Below, one piece after another: positions 26,143-36,146 of a stretch of 42,033 bases of DNA. Location: positions 1 to 42,033 of the forward strand of contig NZ_VIKX01000220.1 in the NCBI RefSeq assembly GCF_009711935.1, written 5' to 3'. How positions within the stretch are numbered: the first letter of the stretch is position 1; the number at the start of each line of letters is the position of its first letter. This DNA is from Dolichospermum sp. UHCC 0259 (GTDB taxonomy: Bacteria; Cyanobacteriota; Cyanobacteriia; Cyanobacteriales; Nostocaceae). The notes beneath the pieces are model-generated. The model was not told the origin of the DNA and did no database searches. It saw only the letters and a program-made list of their open reading frames with translations. The position numbers were made by a program, and so were the translations under genes.

Positions 26143-26770
26143 CTACTGTTTATAGATCATGAATTTTTGAGTGGGAGATATATCGGTCTATAATGAATGA
26201 TACTTACACTAAGTAGGATGACTGACAAATTCTTTGATGACGCATTAAACTCAGGGAGAGTTATGACTGATGGATAGTGGGCGATCGCATATCTAGCGGC
26301 AGATAGATTACATTATTTCACTTATTGATAAGATACTTAAACGAACTTAAAGAATTGTCGCATTTTAAATCATTATAATTCCTCAAGGTTCTAAAACGAA
26401 TCTTTAGAGCCATAATTATTGTTGTAGTTGTCACTAAATAAAAAATGACGACTTTCAATACCAGTAGCAAGTTGCTGAAGATAGTTGCTTGCTGAGGAGA
26501 TAAACTCACATCTTGCACCCCAAAGGTAAAAATATTGGTAATTGGCGGCGAGACAATGGATGTCTATGACGGAGTGTGACCGGAAGTCATAGCTAAAATG
26601 GCTAGTTTGAAGAGGTCTGTCAATTGTAACCAAAATCGCTGATAGCGTGGCGTAGCCATTCTAAATATTCTTGGAGGATATTGCTTCAGGCTTGAAGACC
26701 ATCTAAACCAAGTGCTGATGGTAATGCCTAAGTTGATCACAAGAAGAAAGACCACTGAGGACTTATTTTA
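26143..26770. other. 628-bp divergent intergenic region between kaiA and the hybrid kinase
   Basis: The two divergent genes kaiA and the hybrid kinase share this region, so both promoters should lie here. Small leftward open frames between 26318 and 26755 show no family resemblance and no Shine-Dalgarno, so I do not call them. A HIP1 octamer is at 26281. GAGGA at about 26757 is a fair ribosome-binding site for the kinase. I see no tRNA or known ncRNA. Confidence 0.5.
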
Positions 26771-29700
26771 ATGCTACAGTACCCACTTGATGAATTTATA
26801 GCAACTGTGCCAATGTGCTGGGAAACAAATACTCTGGCAGCAGCGTTGGCTATTTTTGTTAAAGAACAGTGCGATCGCTTGGTAATAGTCAATTCCCAAC
26901 AACGTCCAATTGGTGTATTGTATTCTGCTCAATTACTACCACAACTCTTAGCAGCGGAAACTGATAACTATCTCTTAAATTTACAACAACCACTCTCACA
27001 GGTGGATAAATCTCTCATAGAACCAATACAGATCATACCAGCAGCAGCAAATCTGGAAAAATTCAGTTTGGTTCTCAAGCATCAAGAAACCCAACAACAA
27101 AGTAACTTAGATTGGGCGCTAGTTGATTCAGATGGTAAATATTTGGGAATCCTCAATACTTTACGCCTATTAACACTGTTAGCTCAGAAGAAAATTTCCC
27201 TTAGCTCAACCAAAGAAGAAGAAAGTCACAAGTATACGACAAGCACCAAAACTTATACAGCCAATAAACACCAACCCAAAATACACAAATCCATAGTCCA
27301 CTTATTGGCTAAATTACCCTGGCCAATGATGTTACAAACTAGTCAAGGCGAAGTAATTACGCAAAATATCGCTTGGTGGCAACAACTAGGAGTATTAAAA
27401 GATCCTGAAGGCATTAGAAAACAGGTAGAGACTATACTTACTCCCAAATATATTTATGCCAATCCTCAAGAAAATCAGAAAACCGATAATTTCACAACGC
27501 ACAGACAAAGAACCTCACTATCAGCTTTCCCTTTTTTACAAGAATCACCTCTATCTGTAAAAGACGGTTCTAACCACTGCGTTTTAGATACGCAATTGGG
27601 TATTTGTACTTGTGTGGTTGAAATTAAAACTGGTCAGGAACGGATTTGGCAGTTTGCAAAAATTCCTTTAGATAGTAACGAGTTAAAAATTTGGGTTTCC
27701 GAATCAGAATTACCAGAAAATTCTGAGGAACTATGGTTAATATTAGCCACAGATGTAACTGAACAACAACAACTTTGTAAAGAATTAGCAGCAAAAAATG
27801 CTGATTTGATTCAACTCAATCGCTTAAAAGATGAATTTTTAGCTTGCATTAGTCATGAATTAAAAACACCATTAACAGCAGTTTTGGGACTATCTCGCCT
27901 TTTGGTAGATCAACAGTTGGGACAACTAAATGAGCGTCAAGCCCGTTATGCTGGATTAATTCATCAAAGTGGCAGACATTTGATGAGTGTGGTCAATGAT
28001 ATTTTAGATTTAACTCGCATGGAAACAGGACAGATGGAACTCACCCTGACTCCAGTCCAAATTCAAGTAGTATGTGAAAGGGCTTTTTCAGACGTTAAAA
28101 ACATTCATCATCAAACTAACAAAGCTAAACAAGTATCTCCACCAGACAATCAAACTTTATCTAATCACCAATTTAGCCTAGCAATTGAACCAGGTTTAGA
28201 AGAAATGGTGGCAGATGAATTACGCTTGCGACAGATGTTAGTCCATTTACTTTCCAATGCCTTTAAATTCACAGAAATATCTGGAGAAATTGGCTTACGG
28301 GTAAGCCGTTGGGAAGGTTGGATTGCCTTTACTGTTTGGGATACAGGGATTGGTATTCCTGAACAACAACAACATTTAATCTTTCAAAAATTCCAGCAAT
28401 TAGAAAATCCTCTCACTCGCCAGTTTGAAGGAACGGGTTTAGGATTAGTATTAACGAGAGCTTTAGCTCGTTTGCATGGTGGAGATGTCAGTTTCTTATC
28501 TCGTGAGGGTAAAGGCAGTCAGTTTACCCTACTTTTACCTCCCAGTCCACCAAAATCTAGTTTTAATGAGTTTGAAGATATAGTTTCTAAGATAGAAATA
28601 GGCAATGTCATTAATTCTTCCTCTCAAAATCTCAACAGTTCTTCCCAAAGATTGGTTTTAGTAGTGGAAGCAGTAGCTCAATATATTGAGGAATTAACTG
28701 AACAACTCAAAGGTTTAGGTTATCGTGTTGTTATTGCTAGATCAGGCACAGAGGCACTAGAAAAGGCTCGCCGCTTACAACCAAAAGCGATATTTTTAAA
28801 TCCTTTACTGCCTTTACTTTCTGGTTGGGATGTGATGACTTTACTGAAATCTGATGTTTTAACTCGTAATATTCATGTGATTGTCACAGCCACAGCGGCA
28901 GAAAAAGACCAAGCATTTACTAAACAAGCTGATGGTTTTTTAAGCTTACCAATTAAGCATCAAGCCTTAGCATCATTGTTAGAAAAAATATCAATATCGA
29001 GCGAATTTCAGCATTCAGAACTGGAAAATAATAGTATCAATTCTCAAAATATTCCTTTGCGAATTCTCAGATTAGTACATCCAGAATTAGAGGTAATTAA
29101 TCTCTATCCTTCTCTGCGAGAACATCGGGTGATTGAAGTAGATGATTTAGATCAAGCAGATTTGTTAGCGCGAGTTTGGCAGTTTGATGTAATTTTACTA
29201 GATATGGGAATTTCTACTGCTCGCACTTATCTACAACAATTAACTAAACACCAAAGATTGGCAACTTTGCCATTGGTAACTTGTGATGTTGCGACTACTT
29301 TAGCTGCTTCTCAAATACCGGGATTGTCTGTATTTCCTTGTTTAAGTCCTTTGACTCAGGAAAATAATAATCAAAATTATCAACAAAGTGCTTTGTCATC
29401 TGTATTACAAATTGCTGCTGGTATTTGTTGCCCAATCAATATTTTAGTGGTAGATATAAGTATGCTGAGTGATTTACCCAAAGGAAAACGCAAACCAATC
29501 AAGGATGATCAGTCAGTCAAAAATTGTTTTCTCAATTTTGAAGATGAGCAAACTAATCGCGGATATGAGTGGTTTCAAGCTTTAATTCAATACTTACAAA
29601 CTGCTGGTTTTAGAGCTTCTATTGCCAGTTGTTGGTCGGAGGTTGTGCAACAAGTTAGTAATGAAAGTGTTGATTTACTGTTAATTTGCTGGCATGAAAC

Positions 29701-29947
29701 GGCAATTAATAAGGAAGTGCAAAAAGCTATAGAATCGTTGGGGAATTTACAATTAAATTTGCCACCAATTTTGGTACTTGACCAAAAATTAAATGAACCT
29801 AATTATGGAAATATGGCAAAATCTCGAAAACAAAGATATACATCTTCTGTGGAAACTGCGGTTCGAGGAATTGCTACCCAAATCTTACCTCGTTCTATTT
29901 CAATGGAAGAGTTATTAATTCAGATCAATCAATCTTTAACAAATTAG
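26771..29947 (+). CDS. Hybrid sensor histidine kinase with CBS pair and degenerate receivers
   Basis: 1058 residues. Residues 1-140: a degenerate CBS-like pair. About 175-340: a PAS-like region ending ILATDVTEQQQL. HisKA follows, with the phosphorylatable His at 362 in SHELKTPLTAVLG; HATPase has N496 in LLSNAFKF, DTGIGIPE and GTGLGL, so the kinase core is intact. After it, a first receiver-like domain (626-740) has VVEAVAQ in place of the acidic pair and N677 in FLNPLLP instead of the phospho-Asp. A second (about 763-865) keeps D811 in ILLDMG but lacks other receiver residues. A third region (from 887) has no clear acceptor. The output is thus unlikely to be normal phosphorelay. It is divergent from kaiABC, 628 bp away. 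Confidence 0.85.
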   Translation: MLQYPLDEFIATVPMCWETNTLAAALAIFVKEQCDRLVIVNSQQRPIGVLYSAQLLPQLLAAETDNYLLNLQQPLSQVDKSLIEPIQIIPAAANLEKFSLVLKHQETQQQSNLDWALVDSDGKYLGILNTLRLLTLLAQKKISLSSTKEEESHKYTTSTKTYTANKHQPKIHKSIVHLLAKLPWPMMLQTSQGEVITQNIAWWQQLGVLKDPEGIRKQVETILTPKYIYANPQENQKTDNFTTHRQRTSLSAFPFLQESPLSVKDGSNHCVLDTQLGICTCVVEIKTGQERIWQFAKIPLDSNELKIWVSESELPENSEELWLILATDVTEQQQLCKELAAKNADLIQLNRLKDEFLACISHELKTPLTAVLGLSRLLVDQQLGQLNERQARYAGLIHQSGRHLMSVVNDILDLTRMETGQMELTLTPVQIQVVCERAFSDVKNIHHQTNKAKQVSPPDNQTLSNHQFSLAIEPGLEEMVADELRLRQMLVHLLSNAFKFTEISGEIGLRVSRWEGWIAFTVWDTGIGIPEQQQHLIFQKFQQLENPLTRQFEGTGLGLVLTRALARLHGGDVSFLSREGKGSQFTLLLPPSPPKSSFNEFEDIVSKIEIGNVINSSSQNLNSSSQRLVLVVEAVAQYIEELTEQLKGLGYRVVIARSGTEALEKARRLQPKAIFLNPLLPLLSGWDVMTLLKSDVLTRNIHVIVTATAAEKDQAFTKQADGFLSLPIKHQALASLLEKISISSEFQHSELENNSINSQNIPLRILRLVHPELEVINLYPSLREHRVIEVDDLDQADLLARVWQFDVILLDMGISTARTYLQQLTKHQRLATLPLVTCDVATTLAASQIPGLSVFPCLSPLTQENNNQNYQQSALSSVLQIAAGICCPINILVVDISMLSDLPKGKRKPIKDDQSVKNCFLNFEDEQTNRGYEWFQALIQYLQTAGFRASIASCWSEVVQQVSNESVDLLLICWHETAINKEVQKAIESLGNLQLNLPPILVLDQKLNEPNYGNMAKSRKQRYTSSVETAVRGIATQILPRSISMEELLIQINQSLTN

Positions 29948-30106
29948 ACTATGATTTATTTGATTCATTTGATTAAGATGATTGTAACAATGACAATAAT
30001 CAATCAAAACTATGATTTGTTTGATTTATTTGATTGTGATGATGACAATAATCAATCAAAATAATAGATGATCACATAAATCACATCAATCAAGAAAATC
30101 ATAGTT
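29948..30106. repeat. ACTATGATTT...TTTGATT repeat cluster in a convergent gap
   Basis: Two direct copies (about 29948-30008 and 30009-30062) share ACTATGATTT, TTTGATT units and ACAATAATCAATCAAAA. A third, inverted partial copy (about 30066-30106, reading AAACTATGATTTTC on the minus strand) follows. The inverted arrangement could fold in RNA from either side and may separate the convergent genes, but this is inference. Confidence 0.65.
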
Positions 30107-31941
30107 TAAGACAAGTTATCTGATTTGGATGTTTTCAAAGGAACGCGAATCAGATGATAAGCACCTTTGATGGCTAGACTTTTGTAATTATCGGGTGGTA
30201 AGTCCATTTCTTGAAGTTTTCCCTGTTCAACTAAGAGTAATAATGATGGTGGTTTAGTTGGTTGGGATGCTTGCTTTTGAATATATTCAAGAGCCTGTTG
30301 AGCAAATTTGATGTAATTAACATTTTTGTGCGTGTAGAAAGTCACGGTAGGCTTTTTGAAACCAACCATAATTAATTCTTCATTGGGTTGTTTTGATTCA
30401 ACAATGAGGGCGGATAATTCTCTGAGAGGAAGTTGACGCTGTTGATCCATGATGGAAACAGCAGGCATTAAAACGATCGCAATAAAGGCAATAAATCCTA
30501 ATAAGTTAATCGTAATTATCTGTCGGTAACGGTGATTTAAGATGAAGATGGCGGTGGTAATTGTAGATAAGAACCAAATTATGCCTCCAAATTTGAGAAT
30601 GCCTGATTTCTCCATTTGTAGATATAATTCAGGAGCAGCGGGATCAGGTCCAGCAATTCGGGTAAGATTAAAGAGAGCGATCGCTAAAATAGTCAAAAAT
30701 CCTACGTTTATCCAAGCACTGATGCGTAAAAATTTGGGAGGCGTTGGGGTAATAGTAGGTGAACTGGGGAAAAGATCACTCCAAAATAATGCCACAAGCA
30801 TTGCCGCTGCTGGCATTAAGGGCAATACATAGCTGGGCAGTTTGGTGACGGAAATTGTGAAAAATCCAAAGACACCCAGAAACCATATACAAGTAAATAA
30901 ACCTAGTTGTTGAGATCGTTCTTGGTTTAACCAGTGCGATCGCTGCAAAAGATTCACTCTCACTAGAGCCGCAGGGATGTACACTGAATAAGGTGCAAAC
31001 CCCAATAAAACGACTAAAAAGTAAAAATACCAAGGGGCTGAATGACCATTCACTACTTCGGTAAAACGGTCTATATTGTGATAGATAAAAAAGGCATTAA
31101 TAAAATTCCAGCCGTTGCGCCAAGTTACTAAAACATACCAGGGAAGTGAGATAACTAAAACGATCCCCATTCCCAAAATCGGCCGCATTTCCCGCCACAG
31201 TTCCCAGAATTTCCCGACATATACGCCAAACGCAATCATAATCAGTCCTGGTAAAACAATACCTACCGGACCCTTCGTTAATATTGCCCCAGCAATTAAC
31301 ATATAACAAGCTAAATACCATTTATTCGGCAGTCGCCAATTAGCAATTACTATAGGAGCTTGATTTTGAGCATATCCCAGGAAGAAACATAACAAGCTTG
31401 AACCTATGCAGCCGTTAAGTAACATATCGGAAACACCAGTTCTTCCCCAAACAATCATTTCTGCGTTAAGTGCCATTAAGGCTGCGGCTATGGCGGCTGT
31501 AAAGTAACGTCTGGGCAAATTAGTAACTTGTTCCAATTCGTCTTTTTGAGCAAAACACCACTGCACAGTATAAAACGCCAAAGCAATTACACCCATTGCT
31601 GCCAATGCTGAAGGGATACGGACAGCCCATTCATTTACTCCCATAATAGAGTAGGCGATCGCCTGACACCAATAAATCAAAGCGGGTTTATCAAAACGAG
31701 TTTCACCATTAAAAAACGGCGTAATCCAATCACCAGTTACCAGCATTTGCCGGGAAGCTTCAGCAAACAGCGGCTCAGTTTCATCAATTAAGCCCACATT
31801 TCCCAAATTCCAGCCAAAAGCTATCCAACCAATCACCAACAACCACAGGGACGAAACAGCCACAAATAGGACTGGACGCTGTTCTAAATTATTCAACCAC
31901 TTATCAACCACTTGCCGAGGAACACCCAATTTCATACTCAT
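30106..31941 (-). CDS. GT39/ArnT-like membrane glycosyltransferase
   Basis: A 611-residue protein with about twelve membrane segments. The N-terminal periplasmic loop contains DETEPLFAEASRQMLVTGDWITPFFNGETRFDKPALIYW, the PMT/ArnT (GT39) signature with the catalytic D-E pair. Such enzymes move a sugar from a polyprenyl-phosphate donor to lipid or protein on the periplasmic side. The C-terminal soluble domain (about residues 490-605) follows the last span. The exact donor and acceptor cannot be read. It is convergent with the hybrid kinase and stands alone; a GACTCCT tract lies upstream. Confidence 0.85.
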   Translation of the reverse strand: MSMKLGVPRQVVDKWLNNLEQRPVLFVAVSSLWLLVIGWIAFGWNLGNVGLIDETEPLFAEASRQMLVTGDWITPFFNGETRFDKPALIYWCQAIAYSIMGVNEWAVRIPSALAAMGVIALAFYTVQWCFAQKDELEQVTNLPRRYFTAAIAAALMALNAEMIVWGRTGVSDMLLNGCIGSSLLCFFLGYAQNQAPIVIANWRLPNKWYLACYMLIAGAILTKGPVGIVLPGLIMIAFGVYVGKFWELWREMRPILGMGIVLVISLPWYVLVTWRNGWNFINAFFIYHNIDRFTEVVNGHSAPWYFYFLVVLLGFAPYSVYIPAALVRVNLLQRSHWLNQERSQQLGLFTCIWFLGVFGFFTISVTKLPSYVLPLMPAAAMLVALFWSDLFPSSPTITPTPPKFLRISAWINVGFLTILAIALFNLTRIAGPDPAAPELYLQMEKSGILKFGGIIWFLSTITTAIFILNHRYRQIITINLLGFIAFIAIVLMPAVSIMDQQRQLPLRELSALIVESKQPNEELIMVGFKKPTVTFYTHKNVNYIKFAQQALEYIQKQASQPTKPPSLLLLVEQGKLQEMDLPPDNYKSLAIKGAYHLIRVPLKTSKSDNLS

Positions 31942-32058
31942 GAATTCATACTCAAAGACACGGAAATCCTGTCCTTACCAATACACAACAGTTTACAATT
32001 CAAAATACCTCTTTCGAGGAGCTTCCCTATCAAAATTCAAACAACTCCTTCTTTCTTC

Positions 32059-32119
<61 letters not shown>

Positions 32120-32125
32120 CCCCCA

Positions 32126-32725
32126 TCACCTATTTTCTAACACCAACTGCCATTCTTGAGTTTGAGGATTCCATTGTGGAGAAGAAGTTTCTCCCACAAC
32201 ATAGGGTCCCCAATAGCGCCGAGAACCATCTTGAGCAAAAGCCACTAAAATATCACCTTTCTCTAGCTTTAAATTACCTTGAGGCAAGGATAAAACTAAC
32301 CCATTCTCATTTCCTTCTTGGGGAGCAAAATCCCAATGAGCCGGAATACCAGATTTATTTTTATTGGCAGTGGCACTTTTTTGAGATGATTGTCTGGCTA
32401 ATAATGCTAGACGTACAGGTTGAGTAGTTTTGTTGCTCATACGAAGTGATCCAGTAGTCTTGGTTTTACTATCTGAATCAAACCGATAGGCTACAACCGT
32501 AGATTGATTTTTTTGTGAACTTGATTCTACTGATTCACTTGGTGTACTATCTAAATTGATTGCATCAGTGCTATTAACCGTGTTTGTCACCATAGGTGAA
32601 TTTTTTTCTGGATTTGTAGACTCAAAGGATACTCTCATGTCTAAGCATCCAGTTATGATCCCCATGAATCCTAATACAGAAAAACCTATAATGAAGTTAC
32701 GATACCGAAGAGCCAAGTTTTTCAT
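32126..32725 (-). CDS. Putative lipoprotein, unknown
   Basis: A 199-residue protein with a basic N-terminus, one hydrophobic stretch (FIIGFSVLGFMGIITGC) and a lipobox-like ITGC ending at Cys27, so it is probably a lipid-anchored periplasmic protein. Residues 30-75 are serine/threonine-rich linker. The C-terminal part (YRFDSDSKTKTTGSLRMSN, HWDFAPQEGNENGLVLSLPQGNLKLEKGDILVAFAQDGSRRYWGPYVVG) is beta-rich and may be a small domain. I recognise no family. It is divergent from ycf20. Confidence 0.65.
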   Translation of the reverse strand: MKNLALRYRNFIIGFSVLGFMGIITGCLDMRVSFESTNPEKNSPMVTNTVNSTDAINLDSTPSESVESSSQKNQSTVVAYRFDSDSKTKTTGSLRMSNKTTQPVRLALLARQSSQKSATANKNKSGIPAHWDFAPQEGNENGLVLSLPQGNLKLEKGDILVAFAQDGSRRYWGPYVVGETSSPQWNPQTQEWQLVLENR

Positions 32726-32822
32726 AATGATATAGATTTAGAAATAAGATTTTTTGTCAGCTAAACCCAAATAATTGGTGATTGGTTATTGTTTTCTGTC
32801 CCTATTCCCTGTTTCTTTCTTC

Positions 32823-33155
32823 ATGCAAAATACTCGTCTAAACAACCTATTAGAAACAATTTATAGAAGCTTGAGTGAATGGTTTCTGAATCCTTGGCGA
32901 CGGTTATCATTACTACTAATTAGTTTTTTGTTTGGTTTTTTTTTGGGATCGGCAGTATCAACAACCACTGGACAGAAGGCAGAATTAGACATTGTGGTAG
33001 CTGCATTTTTAGTGCTATTCACGGAAATTACCAGTAGGATATTTTACAGTCGCAGTTTTTTTGCTCGGCAAGCATTTTGGGTGGAAACACTCAACTATCT
33101 CAAGGTTGGTTTTATTTACAGTCTATTTCTAGAAGCGTTTAAGCTGGGTTCGTGA
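32823..33155 (+). CDS. ycf20: Ycf20-like protein (DUF565)
   Basis: From the ATG at 32823 the protein has 110 residues, the usual Ycf20 size. The open frame extends upstream to 32775, but those 16 residues are not conserved. Family features are RLNNLLETIYRSLSEWFLNPWRRLSLLLISFLFGFFLGSA and a second membrane region near VVAAFLVLFTEITSRIFY. Ycf20 proteins occur in cyanobacteria and plastids; a role in non-photochemical quenching is reported for an algal relative, but the molecular function is unknown. The next gene starts five bases after the stop, so it is an operon with the glycerate kinase. Confidence 0.85.
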   Translation: MQNTRLNNLLETIYRSLSEWFLNPWRRLSLLLISFLFGFFLGSAVSTTTGQKAELDIVVAAFLVLFTEITSRIFYSRSFFARQAFWVETLNYLKVGFIYSLFLEAFKLGS

Positions 33156-33159
33156 TGTT

Positions 33160-34197
33160 ATGAGCAGTGAATGGCTAAGTAAAATTTTGACAACGGACAC
33201 ATCTTGGCAAGTATTAGCACAAGCCGCAGCATTGGCAGATCCTTTGCAAGCTAAGGTGTTTAATATTACTTCTGATAATGTGGCTGAAGTTATGCAAAAT
33301 AGAGGGGATTTACTGAAGTTAGTTTTCCCTGATTTTAGTCAATTTTGTCAAACTAGCCTAAAAACTGATCCTCAAGGAATGCTGGAGGTATTGTGGGATG
33401 TATGGCTACCTTTGGGAATAAAAATTGCAGCACAGCGTCGAGAGTCAGGTAAACCTTTTATTCAGGGAATTTTAGGCGCACAAGGCACGGGTAAAACCAC
33501 AATGTCCAGGGTACTGGGTTTGATTCTCCAGCAGTTGGGATACAGGACCTTAAGCTTGTCTTTGGATGACTTATATAAAACTTATAGCGATCGCTTGGCT
33601 TTAATGCAGCAAGATCCCCGTTTAGTTTGGCGAGGTCCGCCCGGAACCCACGATATTCACCTAGCTTTCAGTGTACTCGATCAGATTGCTCAAAGCAAGA
33701 GTCCTGTGATAGTTCCTAGATTTGATAAATCTGCTCATGGCGGTGCAGGCGATCGCACTACTTCTGAGATTATCACAAATCCCATAGATATTGTTCTGTT
33801 TGAAGGTTGGTTTGTGGGCATAAAACCAATTCCTCCCCAAGCATTATTGACTCCTCCGCCACCTATTCTTACAGACGCAGATAGACAATTTGCCTCTGAT
33901 ATGAATCATCAACTGAAAAGTTATTTACCACTTTGGGAAAAATTAGATAGTTTGATAGTTCTTTATCCCACAGATTACCGTTATTCTTTAGCATGGCGCA
34001 AGCAAGCAGAAAGACAAATGATTACTGCTGGTAAATCAGGAATGTCTGACGCACAAATAGAAGAATTTGTGAATTATTTTTGGCGTTCTTTACATCCTGA
34101 ATTATTCATTAATCCTTTAGTCAAATCATCAGAAGTTGACTTAGTAATTGAAATTAATGCTGATCACAGTTTTGGAAAAATCAGAAAAACTATCTGA
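33160..34197 (+). CDS. Glycerate 3-kinase, plant GLYK-like
   Basis: The 345-residue P-loop kinase has Walker A GAQGTGKT at residues 106-113, then LSLSLDDLYKTYSDR, WRGPPGTHDIHL, VPRFDKSAHGGAGDR and VLFEGWFVG. These are the signatures of the plant-type D-glycerate 3-kinase (GLYK), which closes the photorespiratory cycle by making 3-phosphoglycerate, and which is found in cyanobacteria such as Anabaena. An uncharacterised phosphoribulokinase/uridine-kinase-like activity is the alternative. It is in an operon with ycf20, starting five bases after it. The stop codon overlaps the end of a possible hicA remnant on the other strand. Confidence 0.88.
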   Translation: MSSEWLSKILTTDTSWQVLAQAAALADPLQAKVFNITSDNVAEVMQNRGDLLKLVFPDFSQFCQTSLKTDPQGMLEVLWDVWLPLGIKIAAQRRESGKPFIQGILGAQGTGKTTMSRVLGLILQQLGYRTLSLSLDDLYKTYSDRLALMQQDPRLVWRGPPGTHDIHLAFSVLDQIAQSKSPVIVPRFDKSAHGGAGDRTTSEIITNPIDIVLFEGWFVGIKPIPPQALLTPPPPILTDADRQFASDMNHQLKSYLPLWEKLDSLIVLYPTDYRYSLAWRKQAERQMITAGKSGMSDAQIEEFVNYFWRSLHPELFINPLVKSSEVDLVIEINADHSFGKIRKTI

Positions 34198-34282
34198 GGT
34201 TATTAAATTCATCCTCTGTAATTTCTAATTGTTTAAGAATTTCCTGAAATAGCCAACCGCCGATTTCAGCATTTCCAATCAT
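34190..34282 (-). pseudogene. Possible C-terminal remnant of a HicA-type toxin
   Basis: An ATG-started 30-codon frame overlaps the hicB 3' end. It reads IGNAEIGGWLFQEILKQL followed by EITEDEFNN. This resembles the last 25 residues of HicA mRNA interferases (HGN..L..G.L..ILKQ.GI..EEF). The dsRBD-like core with the catalytic histidine is absent. Short length and simple helix composition make the match uncertain. Confidence 0.3.
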
Positions 34283-34475
34283 TAGGCAAGGATTTACCAG
34301 CCTCTAAATATTCTTCCGATAGCATTTCAAAAACATGGTTTAACTCTGAACGAGCTTCTTCATGGGTTTTTCCCCAAGCATGACATCCTTTAATTGCTGG
34401 AACGTAAGCAACAAATGTGCCATTATCATCGGGGCGTAAAATAATTGTATAGTCAACTAGTTTTTTGTTTATCAT
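34266..34475 (-). CDS. HicB family antitoxin
   Basis: A 69-residue HicB-like protein: YTIILRPDDNGTFVAYVPAIKGCHAWGKTHEEARSELNHVFEMLSEEYLEAGKSLP is the standard partial RNase H-fold HicB domain. Full-length HicB antitoxins often carry a C-terminal DNA-binding segment, which is missing here. HicB neutralises the HicA mRNA interferase. No intact hicA is adjacent, only a possible remnant just downstream, so this may be an orphan antitoxin. Short HicB-only genes are common in cyanobacteria. Confidence 0.8.
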   Translation of the reverse strand: MINKKLVDYTIILRPDDNGTFVAYVPAIKGCHAWGKTHEEARSELNHVFEMLSEEYLEAGKSLPNDWKC

Positions 34476-34526
34476 ATTATTTCCTTGTTAAATACTTGTG
34501 ATTAAAAAGCGATTTTCCTGACTCGT

Positions 34527-34545
34527 GGGCGGGGAAACCCCGCCC
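34527..34545. repeat. Perfect GC-rich palindrome, second copy
   Basis: GGGCGGGG-AAA-CCCCGCCC, identical to 1812-1830, between the hicB and selO genes. It is followed by CCTACGGATAAATTA and not by a T-tract. Confidence 0.75.
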
Positions 34546-34556
34546 CTACGGATAAA

Positions 34557-36014
34557 TTACTTTCCTGTCTGTAGTGTTTCTACTAAATCATAAAAAGGTT
34601 GCCAATTATCCTCTTCAGTGATTCGTTCCCAAACGGACTCAATTACAGGTCTTAATAAAGCTGTTTTCGGATTGGATGCAGTTAGAGTTTTACCAATTTT
34701 ATCCATTTGCTCAAGATCGAAATGATTGAGAATTTTATGATAAAGAAAACACCAATTATCAAAAGTTGCTGATGTTCCTAATGGGGGAATAATTTCTGAA
34801 CCATCCATCACCAAAGCTGGATCATCTCGCCATTTAATAGAAAAGGTAGCAGCTATATCAGCAAAGAACTGATGATAACCAACTTGACTATCACGTAAAA
34901 AGGTAATAGTTAACCGCAAAAATTCATCAGCTTCCTTTAACTGTAAATTTTCAAAACCCAATTTTCTCAACATCAAAGCCCGATATTCAGCTTGGTAATA
35001 TTCAGCAAACTTAGATAAAGCAATATCCAAATCACCTTGATCAATTATCGCCTTTAAAGGTTCTTGCAATAGTTCTAAATTCAACTTACAAATCCCTGGT
35101 TGCTGACTGTAACAATAACGTTTATAATAATCAAAATATGCCGCTGTAAATTGGAGATCGTAAGTAGGAATAAACGCATAAGGTCCATAGTCAAAACTTT
35201 CTCCAGTAATAGACATATTATCAGTATTCAAAACTGCATGACAAAAACCCGCAGCCATCCATTGGGCTACTAATTCAGCAACACGCTGCACTAATTCAGC
35301 ATAAAATAAAGCATACTTATCATTTTCAGCCTGTAAATGGGGATAATACTGTTCAATAACATGATCTAACAGCTTTTGAGTTAAATCAGGTCTTTTGAAA
35401 TAGTTTAATCGTTCAAAAGTACCAAAACGAATATGAGATTTACTCATGCGAATCATGACAGAAGAACGAGTTGGCGAAGGTTCATCACCTCGCCACAGTC
35501 CTAAACCCGTTTCAATCATGCTCAGACAGCGAGAAGTACGAACTCCTAAACGATGAAGTGCTTCAGCGGCGAGAACTTCCCGCACTCCACCTTTAAGGGT
35601 TAACATTCCGTCACCACCACGCGAGTAGGGGGTTCTTCCCGAACCTTTTGTGCCAAAATCGTATAATTCCCCATCAATACCCCGCACTTGTCCATAGAGA
35701 AAGCCTCTACCGTCACCTAATTGGGAGTTATATTGTCCAAATTGATAACCGTGATAACGTAGCGCTAACAGGGGTTCTCGTCCCTCAAATTTACCAAAAG
35801 CGTTAATAAAATCTTCGTCTTTAACTACTTGGGGATCAACTCCTAAGCGTGGTAGCAGTGCATCATTGCGCCAACGCAACATAAGTTGGGGAAATTCCTC
35901 GGCGACAACTTGATCATAGTAATCATCACCTAGAGATTCTAAGGCTGATTCATAGTTGAGGGTAAGTAAAGGATTAGTAGCATGAGTGTGATTGGGAGTT
36001 TCATCCAAAGCCAT
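34557..36014 (-). CDS. selO: Protein adenylyltransferase SelO (YdiU family)
   Basis: A 485-residue pseudokinase-fold enzyme that transfers AMP to protein hydroxyl groups in a redox-linked response (established for SelO/YdiU). Motifs: [59 protein letters not shown], and the metal-binding [20 protein letters not shown]. Bacterial forms lack the eukaryotic selenocysteine; the last residues here contain none. Length is normal. It stands alone, with the MITE-like element upstream. Confidence 0.93.
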   Translation of the reverse strand: MALDETPNHTHATNPLLTLNYESALESLGDDYYDQVVAEEFPQLMLRWRNDALLPRLGVDPQVVKDEDFINAFGKFEGREPLLALRYHGYQFGQYNSQLGDGRGFLYGQVRGIDGELYDFGTKGSGRTPYSRGGDGMLTLKGGVREVLAAEALHRLGVRTSRCLSMIETGLGLWRGDEPSPTRSSVMIRMSKSHIRFGTFERLNYFKRPDLTQKLLDHVIEQYYPHLQAENDKYALFYAELVQRVAELVAQWMAAGFCHAVLNTDNMSITGESFDYGPYAFIPTYDLQFTAAYFDYYKRYCYSQQPGICKLNLELLQEPLKAIIDQGDLDIALSKFAEYYQAEYRALMLRKLGFENLQLKEADEFLRLTITFLRDSQVGYHQFFADIAATFSIKWRDDPALVMDGSEIIPPLGTSATFDNWCFLYHKILNHFDLEQMDKIGKTLTASNPKTALLRPVIESVWERITEEDNWQPFYDLVETLQTGK

Positions 36015-36146
36015 AAAAATTACGCTTAATTGATATTTCTTTAATAATAGACAAAAAAGCTTACCATCTTTCTATTTAATAGCCTGATAGTTTTTTCTTA
36101 CTCAGAGGCGCTTCAGTCGCAAAGAGAAGCTTATGAAAATTATTCA

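Noticed and set aside
26318-26755. Three overlapping leftward open frames between kaiA and the hybrid kinase
   Set aside because: They overlap each other, have no ribosome-binding sites or family resemblance, and their composition does not look coding.
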